From Bacteroides sp. 51 (lineage in GTDB: Bacteria > Bacteroidota > Bacteroidia > Bacteroidales > Bacteroidaceae): a DNA stretch of 64,000 nt. The stretch lies in assembly GCF_010500965.1 (NCBI RefSeq), contig NZ_QVMI01000003.1, positions 62,001-126,000 of the forward strand, in the 5' to 3' direction. Under the pieces are notes generated by a model. That model saw only the letters and a list, made by a program, of their open reading frames with translations. It ran no database searches and was not told the DNA's origin. The position numbers were made by a program, and so were the translations under genes. Position 1 is the stretch's first letter. Every line of letters starts with the position of its first letter. Shown here in pieces: positions 36,873-45,396 of this stretch.

Positions 36873-36904
36873 CAAACATAAGTATTTAGATTCAAATACG
36901 CAAA
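36873..36904 (-). promoter_or_regulatory. Promoter of the structured RNA
   Basis: Read on the minus strand: -33 TTTG (36904-36901), 20-bp spacer, -7 TATGTTTG (36880-36873). Both boxes match the Bacteroidetes primary sigma consensus; transcription should begin about 7 bases further, near 36866. Confidence 0.8.
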
Positions 36905-37396
36905 TTTATGGCTAAATAGTAGAAAAAACACTCATTATCAAGATAGGATAAATATCATTACAATAAATGAAAGCTGTTTTATCCGTTTGTAGAGTATATG
37001 CAAATCTTTGTAGAAAGTAAATGCAAATATTCTACTTGCTTTCGTTTTATAAATTTAATTTATATTACAAAAAAACTTTTGTTCTATTTTGTCAGATAGG
37101 TAGTATTTCTTTTGGGAGTGATCTTCCTTGTTATTCAAGAACATACAGAGGCGTTATGAGGATTGTTTACATGTTTTTTTCATTATAAATGGAGACTATG
37201 CGGAGAGTAAAGCTTCTTTTTATTTTTCCTCATATGCATAGAATATCCGCGAGTGCGTTCACTCCCTTCTGATTGGAGTTCAAACGCTAATTTTGATATT
37301 AATTCGGATATATTCATAATCATACCTTAGTTTTGAATGAATAAATATGTTCAAAGCTAAGAAAGAACATGCAATAATTCCAAAAGTTTTAATATA
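36905..37396. other. AT-rich gene-free stretch with one compound palindrome
   Basis: No gene is seen between the RNA promoter and the MBOAT stop. The only structure is nested inverted repeats at 37241-37315: GAATATCCG/CGGATATATTC outside, GCGTT/AACGC and ACTCC/GGAGT inside. The remainder is AT-rich without clear signals. Confidence 0.6.
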
Positions 37397-38875
37397 TCAA
37401 AACTTAAAATAAATGAATGGTTGTACACTATCTGTTTGATATTGAAGCACTAATTGGATTACAACTGTAAACATCAATACTTTTACCCACCAAGGCAGAC
37501 GAATAAAAATGTCTTTTATCCGCTCGTATGCACGATTATTAATGGTGTGCCATAGAAATATCAGACCAATAAATAAACACCAGGTTGAGCGTGCTTTCAG
37601 GAAAGGAATAGCATACGCTATATCAAAGTCCGTTCCGATACGCGTAAGCAGTGCAATGCCTTGCTCCATACTGGACGAACGGAAGAATACCCACAGAATC
37701 GAAACAAAAATAAAGGTCAGCAACCATGAGCAGAAACGTACCAGGAAATTATCCGGCAACTTGTCCAGCCAGGGTTTATTCATTTTCTGAATAATGAGTC
37801 CCAAGCCATGTCCGGCTCCCCAGATCACAAACATCCACGATGCCCCGTGCCATAAACCGGCAATGAGCATAGTCAGCATATTATTCAGGTATGACCGCCA
37901 GGCACTGCAACGATTTCCGCCAAGCGGTATATAAATATAATCGCGCATCCAGGTAGAAAGGGAGATATGCCACCTCCGCCAGAAATCGCTCAGGTTACGC
38001 GCCTGATAAGGGAAGTTGAAATTCTCGCCCAGGTTGAATCCCATAATGGACGCCATACCAATACTCATATCACTATACCCCGAAAAGTCGCAATATATCT
38101 GTGCGGCATAACCTAATACTGCCATTGCTCCTTCAAAGCCGGAATATTGTAAAGGAGCATCAAACACCCAACTATTATATTCGGCAATATAGTCGGCGAG
38201 TATTGCTTTCTTCATGACACCAAGTATCACAAGCCACAGTCCGCCGTAGATCATGGCTTTGGTTATCCGCTTACCTTCTTGTATTTGTGGGAAAAAGTTT
38301 CCGGCACGCATGATAGGCCCCGCCAGGATAAGCGGAAAGAAAGACAGGTAAAAGATATACTGTAAGAAAGATTTCGTTGGCTCTACCTTACCACGGTATA
38401 CATCGACCACATAGCTGATGGATTGGAATGTATAAAACGATATACCCACGGGAAGGAATAAATCCAGCAACCGGAAGTTTTCGGAAAACAGATTGTTCCA
38501 GGTATCTATCAGGAAATTTGAATATTTCAGATATACCAGTATGCCCACGCTCAGGCAGATAGACAGCGTGAGATACAGTTTCTTTTGTTTTTTCTCTGTT
38601 GACTGAGCAATACGTTGTGCCAACATCCAGTCGGTTATTGCTGTAAAGAGCAGCAATAGGCAAGCCATGCCGTTGCACAGGTAATAGAAGAAAAGGCTGA
38701 ATGCTGTTACGTACAGCATCATCTGCACTTTTCGTTGTTGTACTACAGCATATAATAGGATAAATGCAATGAACATTACCCAGAACGTACCCGATGAAAA
38801 GAGTAGTGGCTCACCAACGTTGTGTGCCAACAGCGATTTTAACCCGCTCCATATGTCGTTCATTGTATAGTTCAT
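37397..38875 (-). CDS. MBOAT-family O-acyltransferase
   Basis: Polytopic membrane O-acyltransferase of the AlgI/DltB/PatA type, 492 residues. The conserved catalytic-histidine region is in LIAGLWHGASWMFVIWGAGHGLGLI, and the upstream SDFWRRWHISLSTWMRDYIYIPLGGNR signature is intact. Such enzymes move acyl (usually acetyl) groups across the membrane to extracellular polysaccharide. It is 10 bp downstream of an SGNH-hydrolase gene, the usual partner that completes transfer in the periplasm. No polysaccharide cluster is nearby, so the acceptor is unknown. Confidence 0.94.
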   Translation of the reverse strand: MNYTMNDIWSGLKSLLAHNVGEPLLFSSGTFWVMFIAFILLYAVVQQRKVQMMLYVTAFSLFFYYLCNGMACLLLLFTAITDWMLAQRIAQSTEKKQKKLYLTLSICLSVGILVYLKYSNFLIDTWNNLFSENFRLLDLFLPVGISFYTFQSISYVVDVYRGKVEPTKSFLQYIFYLSFFPLILAGPIMRAGNFFPQIQEGKRITKAMIYGGLWLVILGVMKKAILADYIAEYNSWVFDAPLQYSGFEGAMAVLGYAAQIYCDFSGYSDMSIGMASIMGFNLGENFNFPYQARNLSDFWRRWHISLSTWMRDYIYIPLGGNRCSAWRSYLNNMLTMLIAGLWHGASWMFVIWGAGHGLGLIIQKMNKPWLDKLPDNFLVRFCSWLLTFIFVSILWVFFRSSSMEQGIALLTRIGTDFDIAYAIPFLKARSTWCLFIGLIFLWHTINNRAYERIKDIFIRLPWWVKVLMFTVVIQLVLQYQTDSVQPFIYFKF

Positions 38876-38885
38876 TTGAGAAGAT

Positions 38886-39668
38886 TTATTTCAGAGGAGA
38901 TAAAATTACAGTCCGTCCTTTCTGTTCGGTACTTTGTGGCGGAACCATCCGGATTCGATAAGCGGCACTATCGGCTACCCATACGGCCACGCTATCCATC
39001 CATTGGTTGGAAGATTCCTGAACGGGGTGTGCACCATCCTCTTTCCTTTTATAAGTTAATCGTTTGGAAGGATAATAGCGGCCTGCACCTGCGTTTTTCT
39101 TTATCAGTTCATTAATGCCTGTATCTTGTTTCCAGTTCGGCGGGCCAATCCATATAAAGGGGCGGTCGCCGATCTTAGAAATAATGGTTTGGATGGCTTC
39201 ATCACGTTTATCAAGATCGCGGACAGAGAGTTCGTTCCCCCCCAAACAAAGCATTATATATGTAGGATCAAACTGACGGATGTAATGGCTCAATGTATCA
39301 TATTGCGCCCATATTTTAGTGGATGAGCTGTACCAGATCACATTCAGCAGTTCATGCCCATTCTCAGCAGCATAGTTCCGCATACGCTTGCTTAATCCTT
39401 CGACCATCGAATCGCCAAGTAACAAGATGCGTTGTGCAGTTGTATCTACAACAGCGGTATCGCTTACGGATAATAAAGTGGAATCAATCAGTGAAATATC
39501 AGGTTCGTCGGCTTTCGGCTTGAAGTGTGAAGCGATTTTGGCCTGTTGCAGTGTAAAATCTCCCAAGGTAAATTCTCCTACAAAGGAATAAGCCGTTATG
39601 GCGATAAGTGGAATTAAAAATATACCCACCAATTTTATATAGAGCCTATCCGGAGTTTTCTCTTGCAT
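38886..39668 (-). CDS. SGNH-type hydrolase/acyltransferase partner of MBOAT
   Basis: A 260-residue protein with one N-terminal membrane anchor (LVGIFLIPLIAITAYSF, about 13-29) and a periplasmic SGNH fold. Block I is LLLGDSMVEGL (nucleophile Ser), the third block is CLGGNEL, and the C-terminal catalytic pair is in EDGAHPVQ. Together with the MBOAT protein it likely acylates a cell-surface glycan, as AlgX/PatB-type partners do. Promoter -7 box TATTTTTG at 39702-39709. No lipobox. Confidence 0.9.
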   Translation of the reverse strand: MQEKTPDRLYIKLVGIFLIPLIAITAYSFVGEFTLGDFTLQQAKIASHFKPKADEPDISLIDSTLLSVSDTAVVDTTAQRILLLGDSMVEGLSKRMRNYAAENGHELLNVIWYSSSTKIWAQYDTLSHYIRQFDPTYIMLCLGGNELSVRDLDKRDEAIQTIISKIGDRPFIWIGPPNWKQDTGINELIKKNAGAGRYYPSKRLTYKRKEDGAHPVQESSNQWMDSVAVWVADSAAYRIRMVPPQSTEQKGRTVILSPLK

Positions 39669-39701
39669 TTGTCCTTAGAGTATTAGATTTATTGGAAATG
39701 A

Positions 39702-39709
39702 CAAAAATA
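39702..39709 (-). promoter_or_regulatory. -7 box of SGNH-MBOAT operon
   Basis: TATTTTTG on the minus strand with a TTG about 20 bp upstream, 34 bases before the ATG. Confidence 0.65.
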
Positions 39710-39787
39710 GAACAATCCTTGTATTTTCACAAGTGATATAGAACATTTTAAATAAAAAGAGCCTGTCCCAAAGGTTAAAGATTTACT

Positions 39788-39867
39788 GTAGGGGCGATTC
39801 GCGAATCGCCCGATAGCACGCAGAGAATGACTCCCTGGGACTTGGGCGGTTCGCGAACCGCTCCTAC
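39788..39867. repeat. 80-bp double-palindrome repeat, copy 3
   Basis: GTAGGGGCGATTCGCGAATCGCCC at the left and GGGCGGTTCGCGAACCGCTCCTAC at the right with a ~33-bp spacer unrelated to copies 1 and 2. It lies in the 310-bp gap 39669-39978, which otherwise holds only the hairpin at 39914-39978. Confidence 0.9.
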
Positions 39868-39913
39868 AGTAAAAGGATAACTCTTTTCAGACAGACTTCT
39901 TTTTTATTATTAA

Positions 39914-39978
39914 CCTGGCAGCGGCACCTTGCCGCCACCCTGCTTTCCGCAGGGAAACCTGGGTGCAGCGCCTCGCTG
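39914..39978 (-). repeat. REP-like hairpin after methylmalonyl-CoA mutase
   Basis: Begins at the stop codon (CTAGCAGCGAGGCGCTGC on the minus strand), then ACCCAGGTTTCCCTGCGG and GGTGGCGGCAAGGTGCCGCTGCC. The GGCAAGGTGCCGC core recurs after the stops of aroC, gpsA, pgi and asnA. It may serve as a transcription end or mRNA stabiliser. Confidence 0.7.
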
Positions 39979-42123
39979 CTAGTCGTCGAGAAGGATTTCG
40001 AGGATTTGGCAGGCTGCTTTGGCTACCGGGGTACCAGGGCCAAAGATAGCTGCTACACCAGCTTTGTACAGGAAGTCATAGTCTTGAGCAGGGATTACAC
40101 CACCGGCGATGACTACGATATCTTCACGTCCAAGTTTCTTCAACTCGTCGATAATCTGTGGCACAAGCGTTTTATGACCGGCAGCAAGTGAAGAAACACC
40201 TACCACGTTTACGTCATTCTCTACGGCCTGACGGGCTGCTTCGGCAGGCGTCTGGAACAATGGTCCCATATCTACGTCGAATCCACAGTCGGCATAACCT
40301 GTGGCAACAACTTTTGCACCGCGGTCATGACCATCCTGTCCCATTTTAGCTACCATGATACGAGGTTGACGGCCCTCTTTCTTCGCAAACTTCTCTGCCA
40401 ATTCTGTAGCACGTTTGAAGTCCGCATCATTTTTACTTTCTGCTGAATACACGCCTGAAATTGTTCTGATTACTGCTTTATAACGTCCAACGATCTTTTC
40501 GCATGCGTAAGAGATTTCGCCCAATGTAGCACGTACGCGAGCGGCTTCTACTGCAAGTTCCAACAAGTTGCCTTCTTTGGTTTCCACGCATTTGGTGATA
40601 GCTTCCAAGGCAGCCTGTACTTTAGCCTCATCGCGACCTTCTTTGAGTTCTTTCAGGCGTTCGATTTGTTCTTTACGAACAGCCGTATTGTCAATTTCAA
40701 GAATATCAATCGGATCTTCTTTTTCCAGACGGTATTTGTTCACGCCTACGATAGTCTGAGAGCCAGAGTCGATACGTGCCTGTGTACGGGCAGCAGCCTC
40801 TTCGATACGCATTTTAGGAACACCGGTTTCGATAGCTTTCGCCATACCACCCAGTTTTTCAACTTCCTGAATAAGTTCCCAGGCTCTGTCGGCAATCTCT
40901 TTCGTCAAAGACTCTACATAGTAAGAACCACCCCATGGGTCAACGTTCTTAGTGATATAGGTTTCCTCCTGAATATAAATCTGTGTATTACGGGCAATAC
41001 GTGCCGAGAAATCGGTAGGAAGTGCGATAGCTTCATCCAACGCGTTGGTATGGAGCGACTGAGTGTGTCCCAGTGCAGCAGCCATTGCTTCGATACAAGT
41101 GCGGCCTACATTATTAAATGGGTCTTGCTCGGTAAGCGACCAACCAGATGTTTGCGAGTGTGTACGCAATGCCAGTGATTTCGGGTTCTTCGGGTTGAAT
41201 TGCTTCACGATCTTAGCCCATAACAGACGGGCAGCACGCATCTTAGCAATCTCCATAAAGTGGTTCATACCGATGGCCCAGAAGAATGACAAACGAGGGG
41301 CGAAAGCGTCGATGTCGATTCCGGCAGCAGTACCTGCACGAAGATATTCCAATCCGTCGGCCAATGTATAAGCCAGCTCAATATCTGCCGTAGCACCAGC
41401 TTCTTGCATATGGTAGCCTGAGATAGAGATGGAGTTAAACTTAGGCATCTTTTGAGAGGTATACTCGAAAATATCAGAGATGATCTTCATCGAGAATGCT
41501 GGCGGATAAATGTATGTATTACGCACCATGAATTCTTTAAGGATATCATTCTGGATAGTACCGGAAAGTTCTTCCAGTTGTGCGCCTTGTTCCAGACCGG
41601 CGTTGATATAGAATGCCAATACAGGAAGTACGGCACCGTTCATGGTCATAGACACTGACATTTTATTCAATGGAATACCATCAAACAACACTTTCATGTT
41701 TTCGAGCGAGCAGATGGATACACCGGCTTTACCTACGTCGCCAACTACACGTTCGTGGTCGGGGTCATAGCCACGGTGCGTAGCCAAGTCGAACGCAACC
41801 GAAAGTCCTTTCTGACCGGAAGCCAGGTTACGGCGGTAGAATGCATTTGATTCTTCGGCAGTAGAGAATCCGGCATACTGACGGATGGTCCATGGGCGAA
41901 GGGTGTACATCACGGAATATGGTCCGCGAAGAAAAGGAGGAATACCGGCTGCATAGTTCAGATGCTCCATGCCTTCGAGGTCTTCTTTGGTATAAATCGG
42001 TTTCACAGCAATATGTTCCGGGGTTTCCCAGCCTGCTGTGACATTATTTGCCTTTTGCCATTCAGCACCGTTTACAGGCTGAAGTCCGGCGAATATATCT
42101 AAATTATTAAAATTTGGTTTCAT
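39979..42123 (-). CDS. mutB: Methylmalonyl-CoA mutase, large (B12-binding) subunit
   Basis: Adenosylcobalamin-dependent isomerase linking succinyl-CoA and (R)-methylmalonyl-CoA in propionate formation. The C-terminal cobalamin motif DxHxxG is D597-G-H599-D-R-G602. Substrate-binding segments such as [21 protein letters not shown] and the [13 protein letters not shown] loop are present. The start at 42123 ([13 protein letters not shown]) gives 714 residues, the family norm; a longer reading frame to 42192 is only the heptamer repeat translated ([11 protein letters not shown]). Forms a heterodimer with the small subunit encoded 86 bp upstream. Confidence 0.97.
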   Translation of the reverse strand: MKPNFNNLDIFAGLQPVNGAEWQKANNVTAGWETPEHIAVKPIYTKEDLEGMEHLNYAAGIPPFLRGPYSVMYTLRPWTIRQYAGFSTAEESNAFYRRNLASGQKGLSVAFDLATHRGYDPDHERVVGDVGKAGVSICSLENMKVLFDGIPLNKMSVSMTMNGAVLPVLAFYINAGLEQGAQLEELSGTIQNDILKEFMVRNTYIYPPAFSMKIISDIFEYTSQKMPKFNSISISGYHMQEAGATADIELAYTLADGLEYLRAGTAAGIDIDAFAPRLSFFWAIGMNHFMEIAKMRAARLLWAKIVKQFNPKNPKSLALRTHSQTSGWSLTEQDPFNNVGRTCIEAMAAALGHTQSLHTNALDEAIALPTDFSARIARNTQIYIQEETYITKNVDPWGGSYYVESLTKEIADRAWELIQEVEKLGGMAKAIETGVPKMRIEEAAARTQARIDSGSQTIVGVNKYRLEKEDPIDILEIDNTAVRKEQIERLKELKEGRDEAKVQAALEAITKCVETKEGNLLELAVEAARVRATLGEISYACEKIVGRYKAVIRTISGVYSAESKNDADFKRATELAEKFAKKEGRQPRIMVAKMGQDGHDRGAKVVATGYADCGFDVDMGPLFQTPAEAARQAVENDVNVVGVSSLAAGHKTLVPQIIDELKKLGREDIVVIAGGVIPAQDYDFLYKAGVAAIFGPGTPVAKAACQILEILLDD

Positions 42124-42136
42124 TGTTTTTTTATTT

Positions 42137-42214
42137 AGTTGAAAGTTGAAAATTGAAAGTTGAAAGTTGCGATGCCGCATGGTAACTTTCAATTTTCAAC
42201 TTTCAATTTTCAAC
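42137..42214. repeat. GTTGAAA heptamer inverted repeat, copy 2
   Basis: GTTGAAAGTTGAAAATTGAAAG and its complement around the core GCGATGCCGCATGGTAACT. It fills the gap between the two methylmalonyl-CoA mutase genes and overlaps the small-subunit stop region. Confidence 0.9.
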
Positions 42215-44108
42215 TCAATAATTGTGCATTGTAAGCTTTCAATGTATCCAACACATTAGAGCGAACGTTGACGAAGTTCTCAATACCGGCAGCTTTCAGT
42301 TCATCGGCATTTGCAGGCATACCGGCTACTACGAAGATAGCGCGGCCGGCCAAAGCCTTGAATGCGGGAATAGCATATTCGGCATACTCATCGTCGCTCG
42401 AGCAAAGCACTACGATGTCTGCTTTTGCAGCCATTGCGGCTTCAACTCCGGCTTCAACGGTTGGGAATCCCAGATTATCAATCACTTCATATCCGGCACA
42501 TGCGAAGAAGTTACAAGAGAATTGAGCACGAGCCTGACGCATGGCCAGGTTACCGATGGTCAGCATAAATGCTTTAGGACGCTTGCCCGACGCCTCTGTT
42601 TCCAGACGTAAGGCTTCGAACTGGCTGGCTTCACGGTCAAAGTTTAATGTTTCCACATCCTTTTCACATTTATCGTGATCGCCACCACAGCAACAGGCCT
42701 TTTCAACTGGTCTTTTATCGCCTGCCAATTCTGTAAAGTTAGGGTATTGGTTGGTACCCAGCAGAATCTCGCGGCGTTGAGCCACAGCCTTATGACGGTT
42801 TTTACCGGTTTCGTTGATATCTTGTTGTACGCTTCCGGCTTTCAATGCAGCATAGAAACCACCTGCTTCTTGTACTTTAAGGAAGATTTCCCAGGCTTGT
42901 TGAGCGATGGAAACAGTCAGGTTTTCGATATAATATGATCCGGCAGCGGGGTCAACCACTTTGTCGAAATGAGATTCTTCTTTCAACAGCAGTTGTTGGT
43001 TGCGTGCCATACGTTCCGAGAATTCATCGGGAGTTTGATAGGCTTTATCGAATGGAGTAACCGTCATTGAGTTTACACCAGCCAAAGCCGCGCTCATTGC
43101 TTCGGTTTGGGTACGAAGCAGGTTTACGTGTGCATCGAACAAAGTCAGGTTGTAAGAAGAGGTTTCGGCATGGATGTGCATGCGTCCTGCGCAACGGCAC
43201 TCTCCGTTTGGTCCTCTGTTTTCGCAGTCGGAAAGGCTTTCGGGTTTGTACATGGAAACGATATTGGCCCATAGCATACGTGCGGCGCGGAATTTCGCGA
43301 TTTCCATGAAGTAGTTAGAGCTGATACCGAAGTTGAATTTCAGTCTTTTAGCAATGAATCCGGCAGGTATACCTGCATCGGTGAGTTGCTCCATATATTC
43401 ATTTCCCCAAGCCAATGCGTAGCCAAGTTCTTGCGAGATATATGCTCCGGCATTGTTCAAGGTTAATGCGTTTACATTTAACACACGGTATAAAGGAAGG
43501 GGTTGGATGGCTTCAAGCAATGCTTTGGCAGTTTGCACCATATCACCTTTTTCCTTACCCTTGGTCAGCATTTTGTTGAAATAGTCGAAGTTTATTGAAC
43601 CGCGTAGTTCTTTGAAGTCGTAGTCTTTCTTATTGAAATATTCCACCAATAATTCGGCCAACTTCACTACATGACCCTGACAGGTTGAGAAGTTCAATTC
43701 AATAGCTCCTGCATGAACGTCGTTCAACAACGTTTCAATAAACTCGGGGCTAAGTTCTTTTGCTTTCACGTGGAAAGAAAGAGAATCGACTCCTTTATTC
43801 AGAATATCCAATGCTTTAGCGTTTGCTGTTTTAGCATCTTCCACCCGAATTTCCTGGCGAATCATCCAGTTATTATTCTTTCTTGTGCCTCTCAGGTAAG
43901 GATATTCTCCGGGAAGCGCGTTGGTCGTAGCCAGGCTTTCGATGTCTTCCATGCGGTAGAAAGGTTTTACCTTAAATCCTTCGTTTGTTTTCCAAACGAG
44001 TTTCTTCTCATAGTCAGCCCCTTTGAGGTCGGCCACTACTTTCTCCATCCACTTTTCGGTCGAAACGGAAGGAAAATCCGAGAAGAGTTTTTCTTTACTG
44101 TCTGCCAT
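42210..44108 (-). CDS. mutA: Methylmalonyl-CoA mutase, small subunit
   Basis: Non-catalytic partner of the mutase, 632 residues, with a TIM-barrel region and a degenerate B12-like domain at the C-terminus that lacks the DxHxxG histidine. Two cysteine-rich insertions stand out: CENRGPNGECRCAGRMHIH at about residues 292-310 and ACCCGGDHDKC near 468-478. These could bind a metal, which is not part of the textbook description of this subunit (inference). The promoter -7 box is at 44186-44193, leaving a ~70-base leader. The transcript should continue into mutB through the heptamer repeat. Confidence 0.94.
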   Translation of the reverse strand: MADSKEKLFSDFPSVSTEKWMEKVVADLKGADYEKKLVWKTNEGFKVKPFYRMEDIESLATTNALPGEYPYLRGTRKNNNWMIRQEIRVEDAKTANAKALDILNKGVDSLSFHVKAKELSPEFIETLLNDVHAGAIELNFSTCQGHVVKLAELLVEYFNKKDYDFKELRGSINFDYFNKMLTKGKEKGDMVQTAKALLEAIQPLPLYRVLNVNALTLNNAGAYISQELGYALAWGNEYMEQLTDAGIPAGFIAKRLKFNFGISSNYFMEIAKFRAARMLWANIVSMYKPESLSDCENRGPNGECRCAGRMHIHAETSSYNLTLFDAHVNLLRTQTEAMSAALAGVNSMTVTPFDKAYQTPDEFSERMARNQQLLLKEESHFDKVVDPAAGSYYIENLTVSIAQQAWEIFLKVQEAGGFYAALKAGSVQQDINETGKNRHKAVAQRREILLGTNQYPNFTELAGDKRPVEKACCCGGDHDKCEKDVETLNFDREASQFEALRLETEASGKRPKAFMLTIGNLAMRQARAQFSCNFFACAGYEVIDNLGFPTVEAGVEAAMAAKADIVVLCSSDDEYAEYAIPAFKALAGRAIFVVAGMPANADELKAAGIENFVNVRSNVLDTLKAYNAQLLS

Positions 44109-44185
44109 AGTTTATTTAAAATTAAAATCAGTTTATATAATGATTTTTTTCTTTAATTCTTTCTATATGTTATACGTAAACCCTG

Positions 44186-44193
44186 CAAATATA
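44186..44193 (-). promoter_or_regulatory. -7 box of mutA-mutB operon
   Basis: TATATTTG on the minus strand fits TAnnTTTG, 78 bases before the ATG. The palindrome array at 44375-44456 lies upstream of it. Confidence 0.7.
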
Positions 44194-44374
44194 CAGAATT
44201 ACTTAAAACCAATATCCTTTTTTAGGGATTTTTCGCACGACGGGTTATCTTATTGATAACACATAATCCATATATGCGTCGGTCATCCTTATCATGCATC
44301 ACGAACCTATTTACTAAAATGGATTTATACAGATTTTATACTGTTTTATTTTTCCAGATTAATATCCCCTGGAA

Positions 44375-44456
44375 TTTTGATGCGACAAAAATAAATTTTT
44401 GATTCGACGAAAATATTTTTTTGATGCATCAAAAATTATTTTTTATCGCATCAAAA
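44375..44456. repeat. Four phased 16-bp palindromes (22-bp period)
   Basis: Four near-palindromes TTTTGATGCGACAAAA, TTTTGATTCGACGAAAA, TTTTGATGCATCAAAA (perfect) and TTTTATCGCATCAAAA are centred about 22.5, 21.5 and 22 bp apart, two helical turns. They lie in the gene-free 44109-44656 stretch, upstream of the mutA promoter and downstream of the kinase-like gene. They look like tandem binding sites. Confidence 0.75.
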
Positions 44457-44484
44457 AAAACAGATGAGTAAGAAGTGGCGCCAT

Positions 44485-44506
44485 ACGCCCTCCAGGGGCG
44501 TTTTTT
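44485..44506 (+). terminator. Orphan plus-strand intrinsic terminator
   Basis: ACGCCC-TCCAG-GGGCGT followed by TTTTTT on the plus strand. No plus-strand gene precedes it within several kilobases, so it may end a small RNA that covers the palindrome array. No convincing plus-strand promoter was found. Confidence 0.6.
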
Positions 44507-44656
44507 CAAGTTTTCATGCCTTTTTTCTTCATCCTATTAATTAGAAAGAAAACACGCACTAATATGTCAAATAAAAGCACTGCAATTTCCGTGTGACAGA
44601 CGAAAGGAATAACACATTCGCCTTAAACCGGACATAGTTCTGAAAAGAATAAAATA

Positions 44657-45295
44657 TTAAGAATGAAACAGATTTAACTTCCTTTTGACAAACTGTTCAA
44701 TGAATAACACAGTTTCTTCAATGCCCAATACGGAAGAGTCAATACACAAATGATAAGTAGATGCGGCTCCCCAGGTTTTATAGCTATAGTAGTTATAATA
44801 TTCGGAACGTTTTTTATCCGTCTTAGCAATCAGTTCTTCGGCTTGTTCTTTGGTTAAATCGCCCGATGCAGACAAACGTTTTATCCGTTCTTCCAGAGAG
44901 GCCGTCACAAATACATTGACGCAACGGGGGTTCTCACGCAAAATATAATCGGCACAACGGCCAACGAACAAACACGATTTTTCTGCTGCCAGCTTACGGA
45001 TCACGTCGCTTTGGATTTTGAACAACGCATCGTTGCTCAAATAATTCGTATAAGGCAAGGAGCTATCTGTAAACAATGAAAAGCGGGCACCAAACAATCC
45101 GCCAATGATGGTTTGCGAGGGTTTCTCATCGGCTTTCTCAAAAAGCTCCTCACTAAGTCCGCTCTCTTTGGAAGCCAGATTGATTAATTCTTTATCATAA
45201 AAAGAAATTCCCAGGCGTACGGCCAGTTTCTCTCCGATCTCCCTACCGCCGCTCCCCAACTGACGGCCAATATTGATCACATATTTATCGTTCAT
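44657..45295 (-). CDS. Cytidylate-kinase-like protein
   Basis: A 212-residue protein of the cytidylate kinase-like family found widely in Bacteroidetes and Firmicutes. The nucleotide-binding loop is GRQLGSGGREIG at about residues 10-21, where the usual GKS is replaced by G-G-R. DKKRSEYYNYYSYKTWG near the C-terminus is characteristic. The substrate is unknown; it is not the housekeeping cmk. Promoter -7 box TATATTTG at 45322-45329. A heptamer repeat separates it from the MATE gene upstream. Confidence 0.88.
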   Translation of the reverse strand: MNDKYVINIGRQLGSGGREIGEKLAVRLGISFYDKELINLASKESGLSEELFEKADEKPSQTIIGGLFGARFSLFTDSSLPYTNYLSNDALFKIQSDVIRKLAAEKSCLFVGRCADYILRENPRCVNVFVTASLEERIKRLSASGDLTKEQAEELIAKTDKKRSEYYNYYSYKTWGAASTYHLCIDSSVLGIEETVLFIEQFVKRKLNLFHS

Positions 45296-45321
45296 TATCC
45301 TTATTTGTTTGTTTCAGTAAC

Positions 45322-45329
45322 CAAATATA
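45322..45329 (-). promoter_or_regulatory. -7 box of cytidylate-kinase-like gene
   Basis: TATATTTG on the minus strand, 27 bases before the ATG. Confidence 0.68.
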
Positions 45330-45339
45330 ATTAATTAAG

Positions 45340-45396
45340 TTGAAAGTTACGATGCGGCATGGTAACTTTCAACTTTCAACTTTCAATTTTCAACTT
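45340..45396. repeat. GTTGAAA heptamer inverted repeat, copy 3
   Basis: Short left arm GTTGAAAGTT, core ACGATGCGGCATGGTAACT, and long right arm of TTTCAAC/TTTCAATT words. The right arm overlaps the end of the MATE gene, whose last residues (KLKIES) are encoded by it. Confidence 0.88.

Noticed and set aside
42124-42192. N-terminal extension of methylmalonyl-CoA mutase
   Set aside because: The extra residues are the heptamer repeat translated ([11 protein letters not shown]); homologues start near MKPNF.
44657-45295. Housekeeping cytidylate kinase
   Set aside because: The P-loop is GSGGRE rather than GSGKS, and the C-terminus matches the cytidylate-kinase-like family.
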